From Caulobacterales bacterium (GTDB taxonomy: Bacteria > Pseudomonadota > Alphaproteobacteria > Caulobacterales > Parvularculaceae): a stretch of DNA of 64,000 nucleotides. The position numbers were made by a program, and so were the translations under genes. Below are positions 16,641 through 23,520 of this stretch, piece after piece. Location of the stretch: assembly GCA_020638525.1 (NCBI GenBank), contig JACKIL010000009.1:27841-91840 (forward strand). Direction: 5' to 3'. Position 1 is the stretch's first letter, and each line of letters opens with the position of its first letter. Under the pieces are notes generated by a model. The model searched no databases, was not told where the DNA came from, and was given only the letters and a program-made list of their open reading frames with translations.

Positions 16641-17245
16641 TCCGCCGCCTTCTGATGAATTTCCGGCTCTTCGCCGCCTTCCGTCCCGACAAGCGGGCGC
16701 AACGCTTCGATGATCGCGCCCACCGTTTCCGAATGCGGGCCCGAAGCGCTTTCGATCGCGAAGTCGGCGGCGCTGTAATAGGGCTCGCGCTCCCTCAGAA
16801 GCCGCTCGATCGTCGCGCGCGGGTCGCCCTCGCGCAGCAGGGGCCGCGTATTGCGGCGGGTCGCGCGTTTCACGATTGTGTCGGTGTCGGCCTTGAGCCA
16901 GACCGTGATCGCCCGCTCCTTGAGGAGCCGTCGCGTCTCGGGATCGAGGATCGCCCCGCCGCCGGTGGCGAGCACGATGGGCGGGCCTTCGAGAAGCCGG
17001 GCCATCACCTGCGCCTCGCCCCGGCGGAAGCTTTCCTCGCCATGCTCGCGGAACAGGTCGCTGACGCTCATCCCCGCCGCCGCCTCGATTTCCGCGTCGG
17101 CGTCGTGGAAGGGCAGGCCAAGGCGCGGCGCAAGCCGGCGGCCGATCGTCGTCTTCCCGGCGCCCATCATCCCGATCAGGGCGACAGTTCGCGGGCAGGC
17201 GAGCTCAGGGCGCTTCCTGGCTGGGCGTTTGCGCTGTTGATTCAT
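16637..17245 (-). CDS. aroK: Shikimate kinase
   Basis: ATP-dependent phosphorylation of shikimate. The P-loop is GMMGAGKTTIGRRLA (residues about 26-40). The shikimate-binding segment is FHDADAEIEAAAGMSV, then FRRGEAQV and the glycine loop ATGGGAIL. The lid region contains RNTRPLLREGDP. A basic N-terminal extension of about 20 residues (QRKRPARKRPE) precedes the core. It is the first gene of the aroK-aroB unit. Confidence 0.96.
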   Translation of the reverse strand: MNQQRKRPARKRPELACPRTVALIGMMGAGKTTIGRRLAPRLGLPFHDADAEIEAAAGMSVSDLFREHGEESFRRGEAQVMARLLEGPPIVLATGGGAILDPETRRLLKERAITVWLKADTDTIVKRATRRNTRPLLREGDPRATIERLLREREPYYSAADFAIESASGPHSETVGAIIEALRPLVGTEGGEEPEIHQKAAE

Positions 17246-17300
17246 GGGCGCTAGATGTAGAGAACGAGGGGGGCCAGCGCCAGACGGCAGGCCGTAATGA

Positions 17301-17343
17301 GCGGGCGGATGGGCGGAATGCCGCCCCCGCGAGCGCTTTTTTT
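17301..17343 (+). other. GC hairpin followed by seven T residues, upstream of the small membrane protein gene
   Basis: GGGCGG (17311-17316) pairs with CCGCCC (17321-17326), and outer GCGG/CCGC arms lie at 17301-17304 and 17327-17330. A T7 run follows at 17337-17343. The T-run is about 7-10 bases beyond the stem, so it is not a perfect terminator. No plus-strand gene lies upstream, so it is either a leader structure of the gene at 17443 or incidental. Confidence 0.3.
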
Positions 17344-17442
17344 GGCGGCCCGGCGGCGTTCGGCTTCGCCCCTCAGGGGCGAATAGGCTATGGTGGCGGC
17401 CTGCTGCGGCGCTTGGCGGCGGGGAAATCTGGAGCTGATAAC

Positions 17443-17568
17443 GTGCGTTTTGTCCTGGTTCTGCTCGCGGTCGCGGTCGTCGCGATCATCGGCCTCTATC
17501 TCTACGGGAAGATGCTTCAGCCTGAGACCCGTCAGATCGAGCAGGAGGCCATCAGTGCGGGCGCATAG
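17443..17568 (+). CDS. Small single-pass membrane protein, 41 aa, GTG start
   Basis: A short frame with a GTG start, preceded by GGAG 8 bases upstream. The product starts RFVLVLLAVAVVAIIGLYLYG, one clear membrane helix, followed by a short polar tail rich in Gln/Glu (KMLQPETRQIEQEAISAGA). It overlaps the next gene by 14 bases in another frame, and the ribosome site of that gene (AGGAGG at 17543-17548) lies inside it. The arrangement suggests translational coupling, and the product may act with the secreted protein downstream. The function is unknown. Confidence 0.7.
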   Translation: MRFVLVLLAVAVVAIIGLYLYGKMLQPETRQIEQEAISAGA

Positions 17569-19249
17569 AGCTTTCGCGCTCGGGGCGAGCCTTCTTGCGC
17601 TCACCCTTCCCAGCGCCGGCGCGCAGGTAGCGCCGCCCGCGCCTGTCGAACAGTCCGCGCTCGTCAAAGACGCTTTCGCCACGGGAACGCTGACGCGCGG
17701 CGAAGGCGCGCTCGCGCCCAATCTGTGGCGCGGGGCCAATGTCGGCCGTCTCAACGCGCTCCTCGCCCTGACGCCGGGCCGCCTTGCGGGGCCCGCCCTC
17801 GGCGAGGCTCTGCGCCGCGTGCTTCTTTCGCCAGGCGAGTCGCCCGAAGGGGCGACGCCCTCGCTCGGCGGGCGCCGGCTTCTCGCGCTTGTGCGCGCCG
17901 GGTTCTCCGATGAAGCGCGCACGATCGCGAGCCTTTCGAGCGCGCCGAAGAACGATCTCTTTGTGGCGCAGGCGCTTGCGTCCGCCGATATTCTGCAGGG
18001 CGATCTAAACTCCGCCTGCCAGCGCAATGCGGGGCTGACGACAGGGCGCGACGCCGACTTCTGGGTGAAGCTCAGGGTCATCTGTTACGTCGCGGCCGGC
18101 GAACGCGACGCCGCCGATCTGACGCTCAACCTTTTGCGCGAAAAAGGCTCGCTCTCCGATACGGATGACGCGCTCCTCGGCGCGCTTACTGTCGGCGCGA
18201 GCCCGAAGAGCCTTCCGGCGCCGGAAAATGCGCTGCATCTCGCCGCTTTCCGGCAACTCGCGCTGCCGCTCGCGCCGGGGCTTTTGACGCGCGCCAATGG
18301 CGGCGTCCTGAAGGCTATCGCGCGCGATCCTGCCGCTGATCCGGCGAGCCGCATTGCTGCGGCGAATGCGGCCGCCGCCATGGGCGTCGTCTCGCGCGGC
18401 GACCTTGCGGCGTTCTATGAGAGCTTCAGCGTCGATTCGGCCGATCTTGGCCGCGTCAGTGAAATCGAACACGCGCGCCCGAACGATCCGATGACGGATG
18501 TCATCGTCTATCAGGCGGTGCGGCAGATGACGGCGCCGGAATTCCTGCGAGACAAGGCGGCGCGGATCGCCGAGGCGATCTCCGCCGCGCATTCGTTCGA
18601 GCGCATCGTCACGCTGAGCCTTCTTTATGCGGATGAAATCGACGCCATGGAAGGCGCGCTCATCTCGCCGCGCGAAGCGGGCGCCTTTGCTGTCGCGCGC
18701 ATGTCGATCGGCGATGGCGACGGCGCGGCGCGCTGGCTCTTCGCCATGCTCGGTTCGGGCGGCGCATCCTCGCTTGAGGAAAGCGACACGATGGAGCTTA
18801 TCGATCTCGTCAATCATCTCGCCGTGCTCGATCCGATTTCGGCGGCGGCTGTCGCCGAGGCTGCGGGCGTTTCGGTGAGCGATCCGCGCGAGCGCGCGGC
18901 GGCGCCTGTGATCGGCGCGGAAGATGAATCGCTGCGCATGCGCGTCATCGAATCCGCATTCGACGCTGCGATCGCTGACATTCCGGGGCAGGCGGGCCTT
19001 GCCGCGCTTGCGATGTCGGCGATGAGCGGGCCGGCCGATCCCGTAGGCGACGTCGTCATCGACCAGTCGCTGCGCGCCGCCGGGCTCAATGATCTGCGCC
19101 GGCGCATTGAATTTGAATCCGTCTGGCGAGCGCGATTTGCGTCGACCGGGACCGATGTCGCCGCGCCTGAGGCGGCGCCCGTTCCGGCCGCGCCGGCGGA
19201 AGATGAAAGCGGTCTCACGCCGCGCATTAAGCCGCGCAGCGAGGGCTGA
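17555..19249 (+). CDS. Secreted alpha-helical repeat protein of unknown function, 564 aa, GTG start
   Basis: The start is GTG at 17555 with AGGAGG 6 bases upstream. This gives a clean signal peptide (RAHRAFALGASLLALTLPSAGAQ) with Ala-x-Ala-like cleavage near residue 23. The remainder is Ala/Leu-rich and helical, in the manner of TPR or Sel1-like solenoids, with no catalytic motif. A Pro/Ala-rich tail ends in LTPRIKPRSEG. The frame is open further upstream to 17390, but that part overlaps the small membrane protein gene and has no signal sequence. It is followed by xerD after 33 bases. Confidence 0.7.
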   Translation: MRAHRAFALGASLLALTLPSAGAQVAPPAPVEQSALVKDAFATGTLTRGEGALAPNLWRGANVGRLNALLALTPGRLAGPALGEALRRVLLSPGESPEGATPSLGGRRLLALVRAGFSDEARTIASLSSAPKNDLFVAQALASADILQGDLNSACQRNAGLTTGRDADFWVKLRVICYVAAGERDAADLTLNLLREKGSLSDTDDALLGALTVGASPKSLPAPENALHLAAFRQLALPLAPGLLTRANGGVLKAIARDPAADPASRIAAANAAAAMGVVSRGDLAAFYESFSVDSADLGRVSEIEHARPNDPMTDVIVYQAVRQMTAPEFLRDKAARIAEAISAAHSFERIVTLSLLYADEIDAMEGALISPREAGAFAVARMSIGDGDGAARWLFAMLGSGGASSLEESDTMELIDLVNHLAVLDPISAAAVAEAAGVSVSDPRERAAAPVIGAEDESLRMRVIESAFDAAIADIPGQAGLAALAMSAMSGPADPVGDVVIDQSLRAAGLNDLRRRIEFESVWRARFASTGTDVAAPEAAPVPAAPAEDESGLTPRIKPRSEG

Positions 19250-19282
19250 GGCGGCGAACCCACGCAAGAGGGGCGAACGCAC

Positions 19283-20230
19283 TTGGCTGCGACAGCGAAA
19301 AAGGCTGGCAAGCGAGCGGGCGGCGGCTCGCTTGAGCTGTTCCTTGAAATGATGGCGGTTGAAAGAAACGCCGCCGCAAACACCCTGAAGAATTACGGAC
19401 GCGATCTCGAGCGCTTTGCAGCCTATGCGAAGAAGCGGGGCGAGACGCTCGATAGTGCAGGCGCTGACGATATCGCCGCCTGGCTCGGCGCGCTCGAAGC
19501 CGAAGGCCTTTCCGCCTCGACGGCGGCGTTGAAAGTCTCGGCGCTGCGCCAGTTCTATCAGTTCCTCTATGCCGAAGGCGTTCGCGGCGACAACCCGACG
19601 GCGGCGATCGACCGCCCACGGACGAAGCGTCCGCTCCCGAAGATTCTCTCCGTCGATGAGGCGCGCCGCATCGTCGAGGCGGCGGCGAAAGAGGAAGGAC
19701 CGAAGGCATTGCGATTGAAGGCGATGGTCGAAACGCTCTATGCGGCCGGCCTTCGCGTTTCCGAGCTTGTCTCGCTGCCGCTCGCCGCCTATCGCTCTGG
19801 CGAGCCTTACCTGCTCGTGCGCGGCAAGGGCGGGAAGGAGCGTCTTGCGCCGTTGGGCGGCGCCGCTGCGGCGGCGCTCGATGATTATCTTTCCGTGCGC
19901 GGCGTTTTCTTGAACGAAGGCGCGGTCTCGCCCTGGCTTTTCCCCTCGCGCGGGAAGACGGGCCATGTCACGGCCGCGCGTTTCGCGCAGATGCTGAAAG
20001 ATCTCGCCGTTGCGGCGGGCGTCGAGCCGTCGCGCGTTTCGCCCCACGTCTTGCGTCACGCCTTCGCGACGCACCTCCTCGACGGCGGGGCGGACCTCAG
20101 GGCCGTGCAGCAAATGCTTGGGCATGCGGACATTACGACCACCCAGATCTACACCCATGTCGCGCAGGACAGGCTGAGGGATCTGGTGTTCACGAAGCAT
20201 CCTTTGGCGAAGAAAGCCAAGCGGGACTAG
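19283..20230 (+). CDS. xerD: Site-specific tyrosine recombinase XerD
   Basis: Resolves chromosome dimers at dif together with XerC and FtsK. The N-terminal SAM-like core-binding domain contains VERNAAANTLKNYGRDLERF. The catalytic domain has R158 (YAAGLRVSELVSL), K182 (GKGGKER), H255 and R258 (HVLRHAFATHLL), H281 (LGHADITTTQIYTHV) and Y290. All six active-site residues are present, and the length of 315 aa is usual. It starts at TTG 19283 after an AGAGGGG ribosome site. XerC is not in the window. Its stop codon forms part of the first heptamer of the array that follows. Confidence 0.95.
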   Translation: MAATAKKAGKRAGGGSLELFLEMMAVERNAAANTLKNYGRDLERFAAYAKKRGETLDSAGADDIAAWLGALEAEGLSASTAALKVSALRQFYQFLYAEGVRGDNPTAAIDRPRTKRPLPKILSVDEARRIVEAAAKEEGPKALRLKAMVETLYAAGLRVSELVSLPLAAYRSGEPYLLVRGKGGKERLAPLGGAAAAALDDYLSVRGVFLNEGAVSPWLFPSRGKTGHVTAARFAQMLKDLAVAAGVEPSRVSPHVLRHAFATHLLDGGADLRAVQQMLGHADITTTQIYTHVAQDRLRDLVFTKHPLAKKAKRD

Positions 20231-20356
20231 GGATTCGGGATTAGGGATTCGGAAAGATCGCGAATTCATGCTCTCGTGCGGCTTGATATCGCTCCGAGTA
20301 AGCCTAAAACCAGCTGCCAACGAGTCCCAAATCCCTAGTCCCTAATCCCTAATCCC
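20223..20356. repeat. Inverted array of 7-bp repeats between xerD and accA
   Basis: The left arm at 20223-20250 has four heptamers: GGGACTA, GGGATTC, GGGATTA, GGGATTC. The right arm at 20322-20356 has five heptamers in opposite orientation: GAGTCCC, AAATCCC, TAGTCCC, TAATCCC, TAATCCC. About 71 bases of ordinary sequence lie between. The arms can pair over some 30 bases with about one mismatch per unit. The first unit includes the last codon and stop of xerD, and the right arm ends 9 bases before the accA ATG, which has no ribosome site. It is not a CRISPR or a known IS end. Confidence 0.85.
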
Positions 20357-20365
20357 GGCACCTCC

Positions 20366-21337
20366 ATGCGCACTTATCTCGAATTTGAAAAACCGATCGC
20401 CGAACTCGAAGGCCGTATCGAGGACCTCAAAAAGGTCGACTCGGAGGCTGGCGTTCAGGTCAAGGACGAGATCGAGAAGCTGCAGGTGAAGGCCGACCAG
20501 CTGCTCGCCGACACCTATTCAAAGCTGACGCGCTGGCAGAAGACGCAGGTTGCGCGCCACGGCTCGCGCCCGCACTTTTCGGATTACGTGCGCCTTCTCG
20601 TTGAAGACTTCACGCCGCTCGCAGGCGACAGAAGCTTCGGCGAAGACCTCGCGATCGTCGGCGGTCCTGCGCGTTTTCGCGGCCGCTCGATCATGCTCAT
20701 CGGGCATGAAAAGGGCGCCGATACCGCAAGCCGCATCAAACACAATTTCGGCATGGCGAATCCGGAAGGCTATCGCAAGGCGGTCCGCCTGATGGACATG
20801 GCCGAGCGTTTCTCGCTGCCGGTCGTGACGATCGTCGACACGCCCGGCGCCTTTCCGGGGCGCGGCGCGGAAGAGCGCGGCCAGGCGGAAGCGATTGCTG
20901 CGTGCACGGATCGCTGCCTCAGCCTTGGCGCGCCGCTCATCTCCGTCATTGTCGGCGAGGGCGGTTCTGGCGGCGCCGTGGCGCTCGCTTCGGGCAACAA
21001 GGTGCTGATGCTTGAGCACGCCGTTTATTCGGTGATCACGCCCGAAGGGTGCGCGTCGATCCTCTGGAAGGACGCCGCCGGCAAAGGCGAATCGAAAGCG
21101 CCGGATGCGGCTGAAGCGATGAAAATCGCCGCCGAAGATCTTCTCGGGCTCGGCGTTATCGACGGCGTCGTGCCGGAGCCGGTCGGCGGCGCGCACAGAA
21201 ATCCGGAACTCGCCGCAGAGCGCCTCGGCGATGCGGTCGAAGCCGCGATCCATGAGCTTGAGCATATGAGCGCGGAAGAGCTTCGCGCCCATCGCCGCCA
21301 GAAATTCATGGCGATCGGCCGCGCCGGTCTCGCCTAG
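20366..21337 (+). CDS. accA: Acetyl-CoA carboxylase carboxyltransferase subunit alpha
   Basis: With AccD, it transfers the carboxyl group from biotin to acetyl-CoA to give malonyl-CoA for fatty acid synthesis. It has the usual start MRTYLEFEKPIAELE, the crotonase-like core with GGPARFRGRSIMLIGHEKG, the carboxybiotin/CoA site TIVDTPGAFPGRGAEERGQ and IVGEGGSGGAVALASGN, and the C-terminal helical part. The length of 323 aa is typical. No Shine-Dalgarno sequence precedes the ATG; the upstream bases CACCTCC even resemble the 16S tail. Initiation may therefore depend on the upstream array structure or on a leaderless transcript. Confidence 0.96.
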   Translation: MRTYLEFEKPIAELEGRIEDLKKVDSEAGVQVKDEIEKLQVKADQLLADTYSKLTRWQKTQVARHGSRPHFSDYVRLLVEDFTPLAGDRSFGEDLAIVGGPARFRGRSIMLIGHEKGADTASRIKHNFGMANPEGYRKAVRLMDMAERFSLPVVTIVDTPGAFPGRGAEERGQAEAIAACTDRCLSLGAPLISVIVGEGGSGGAVALASGNKVLMLEHAVYSVITPEGCASILWKDAAGKGESKAPDAAEAMKIAAEDLLGLGVIDGVVPEPVGGAHRNPELAAERLGDAVEAAIHELEHMSAEELRAHRRQKFMAIGRAGLA

Positions 21338-21349
21338 GCTCGCTAAAAG

Positions 21350-23176
21350 CTAAAGCAGCGCCTCAGCGACGGCGTGCGTCAGGCCCGCCGCGACATAGGC
21401 GAGCACGATGAGATAGCCGAAGGCGAATCCCGTCCAGCGCCATGAATTCGTCTCGCGACGGATCGTTGCGAGCGTCGCAAAGCATTGCGGCGCGAAGATG
21501 TACCAGGCGAGGAAGGCGAGCGCCGTCGAGAGCGGCCAGGCGTTCTGCAGCACATCGGCGAGGCCTGCCGCATTGTCCTCCGGATTTTGGATCGCATAGA
21601 CCGTGCCGAGCGCGCCGACAGCGACTTCGCGCGCGGCGAGCCCCGGAATGAGCGCAATCGAAATCTCCAGATTGAAACCGATGGGCGCGAGGAGCGGTTC
21701 AAGCACGGCGCCAATCTTGCCGGCGAAAGTCTCGCGCAAGGTGGTCGCCGACGCCGGGTAACTTGCAAGAATCCACAACACGATCGACGTGCCGAGAATG
21801 ATCGTGCCGGCGCGCTTCAAAAACGCCGCCGCGCGCGTCCACAGCCCGATGAAAAAGTCGCGCGCATCCGGCAGCTTGTAGGTCGGCAGCTCCATGATCA
21901 GAGGCTGCGGACGGCCCTTCGTCACGGTGCGTTTGAGGACGAACGCGACCGTCACCGCGCTGATGACGCCGACGATATAGAGCCCGAACATGACGAGCCC
22001 TTGCAGGTTGAAGATCCACACCGGGTCCGGCGGAATGAACGCCGCGATGATCAGCGTGTAAACGGGAAGGCGCGCCGAGCACGTCATCAGCGGCGCGATG
22101 AGGATCGTCGTCAGCCGGTCGCGTTCGTTTTCGATGACGCGCGCCGCCATGATGCCCGGAATGGCGCAGGCGAAGCTCGAAAGCAGCGGAATGAAGGCGC
22201 GCCCGTTGAGGCCGACGCGCATCATCAGTTCGTCCATCAAGAAGGCCGCACGGGCCATATAGCCTGACGCTTCAAGCAACAGAATAAACGTGAACAGCGT
22301 GATGATCTGCGGCAGGAACACGACGACGCTGCCGACGCCTGCAATCACGCCATCGACGATGAGGCTTCGCAGCCAATTGTCGGGAAGAAGCCCGGAGACG
22401 AGATCGCCAAGCGCGCCGGCGCCGGCTTCGATCGCGTCCATCGGTCCCGTCGCCCAGGAAAAGACCGCCTGGAACATCAGGAACAGAATCGCGGCGAGAA
22501 CGATCGGCCCTGCGACCGGGTGCAGAACCACGCGGTCGACCGAGCGCGTCACCTTGTTGATCACGGGCTCGCTGACGATGACCTCGCGCGCCATCGCGCG
22601 CGCTTCCTTCTGCAAGTCCTTCAGGGATTTTTCGTCGTGATGCAGAACAGGGTGAAGCGCGCCGGAATCGAGAATGTGGTCGAGCCGTTCGAGAAGGTGC
22701 TGGCGGCCCGTGCGGCGCGTCGCATTCGATGTCACGACGGGCACGCCAAGGCGCTCTTCGAGTTTCGAAACGTCGACGACAAGCCCGTCGCGCGCCGCAA
22801 GGTCGATCATGTTGAGCGAGACGATCATCGGCCGGCCGAGGGCCTTGAGCTGCAGGATAGAGTGCAGGTGCGTTCGAAGGTTCACCGCATCGATGAGAAC
22901 GAGCAGCATGTCGGGCGCGCTCTCGCCATGCGACTTGCCGGTGAGCATTTCGATCGAAACGCGTTCGTCGAGCGAGCGCGGCGTCAGGCCGTAAATGCCG
23001 GGCAGGTCGATGAGATCGACATCATGGCCTTCCGGCGTTTTGAAGCGTCCGGTTCGCGTTTCAACGGTCGCGCCCGGATAGTTGGCGACCTTCGCGCGAC
23101 CTCCGGTGAGACCGTTGAACAGAGTCGACTTGCCGCAATTCGGCGCGCCGACAAGCGCAAGGCGCAGCGCTGTCAT
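21350..23176 (-). CDS. feoB: Ferrous iron transporter FeoB
   Basis: Inner-membrane Fe2+ uptake protein. The N-terminal GTPase domain has G1 GAPNCGKSTLFNGLTG, G3 DLPGIYGLTPRSLDE and G4 SLNMIDLAARD. The membrane part has Gate-like repeats (IPLLSSFACAIPGIMAAR; MTCSARLPVYTLIIAAF; ALIPGLAAREVAVGALG). The length of 608 aa is shorter than E. coli FeoB but common in alphaproteobacteria. The ATG overlaps the feoA stop (ATGA). It is controlled from the Fur box upstream of feoA and is convergent with accA. Confidence 0.97.
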   Translation of the reverse strand: MTALRLALVGAPNCGKSTLFNGLTGGRAKVANYPGATVETRTGRFKTPEGHDVDLIDLPGIYGLTPRSLDERVSIEMLTGKSHGESAPDMLLVLIDAVNLRTHLHSILQLKALGRPMIVSLNMIDLAARDGLVVDVSKLEERLGVPVVTSNATRRTGRQHLLERLDHILDSGALHPVLHHDEKSLKDLQKEARAMAREVIVSEPVINKVTRSVDRVVLHPVAGPIVLAAILFLMFQAVFSWATGPMDAIEAGAGALGDLVSGLLPDNWLRSLIVDGVIAGVGSVVVFLPQIITLFTFILLLEASGYMARAAFLMDELMMRVGLNGRAFIPLLSSFACAIPGIMAARVIENERDRLTTILIAPLMTCSARLPVYTLIIAAFIPPDPVWIFNLQGLVMFGLYIVGVISAVTVAFVLKRTVTKGRPQPLIMELPTYKLPDARDFFIGLWTRAAAFLKRAGTIILGTSIVLWILASYPASATTLRETFAGKIGAVLEPLLAPIGFNLEISIALIPGLAAREVAVGALGTVYAIQNPEDNAAGLADVLQNAWPLSTALAFLAWYIFAPQCFATLATIRRETNSWRWTGFAFGYLIVLAYVAAGLTHAVAEALL

Positions 23177-23406
23177 TGACGCGGCTCCACTTCGATCGCT
23201 GCAGCCTCTTCCGGGCGCAGCGCGATCAGGGTCTGGTTCAGGCGCACGCAGATGGGCCGCCCGCCAAGCGGGCCGACATGAACGATTTCGATTTCGTCAT
23301 CCTCGGCGAAGCCGACTTCGCGCAGTTTCGCCTCGAGCGAGCGATCTTCGCACTCGACGCGAACCACCTTCGCCGGCCGGCCTTTGCTCAACAGGCTGAG
23401 GCGCAT
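23173..23406 (-). CDS. feoA: FeoA family protein
   Basis: A 77-residue SH3-like cytoplasmic partner of FeoB that supports ferrous iron uptake. Visible features are RLSLLSKGRPAKVVRVECED at the start and the Gly/Pro-containing loop VGPLGGRPICVRLNQTLIALR near the end. A strong ribosome site (GGGAGG) lies 5 bases before the ATG. It is the first gene of feoAB. Confidence 0.93.
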   Translation of the reverse strand: MRLSLLSKGRPAKVVRVECEDRSLEAKLREVGFAEDDEIEIVHVGPLGGRPICVRLNQTLIALRPEEAAAIEVEPRQ

Positions 23407-23438
23407 TGAACCTCCCTTTTCCTGCTATCTGTCACTTT

Positions 23439-23453
23439 TGCGAACGATTTGCA
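23439..23453. promoter_or_regulatory. Fur box upstream of feoAB
   Basis: TGCGAACGATTTGCA is a 7-1-7 imperfect palindrome (five of seven base pairs match). It agrees with the alphaproteobacterial Fur consensus TGC-x-AAT-x-x-TT-x-GCA. It lies 33-47 bases upstream of feoA, where iron-dependent repression is expected. Confidence 0.6.
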
Positions 23454-23520
23454 ATTAGCAGTAAAAGCGGCTCAGCGACGCATGCGCGGGAAAAGGCCGG
23501 CGATCGGGAAGGGGCGGCGC

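Noticed and set aside
18005..20320. A 771-codon open frame on the minus strand
   Set aside because: It is antisense to the secreted-protein gene and xerD, both well supported. The translation is Arg-rich without domains. Long antisense frames are expected at high GC with third-position bias.
20223..20356. CRISPR array or telomere-like tract
   Set aside because: The units are 7 bp without spacers and occur in opposed arms. The resemblance of GGGATTA to telomeric repeats is superficial in an internal chromosomal locus.
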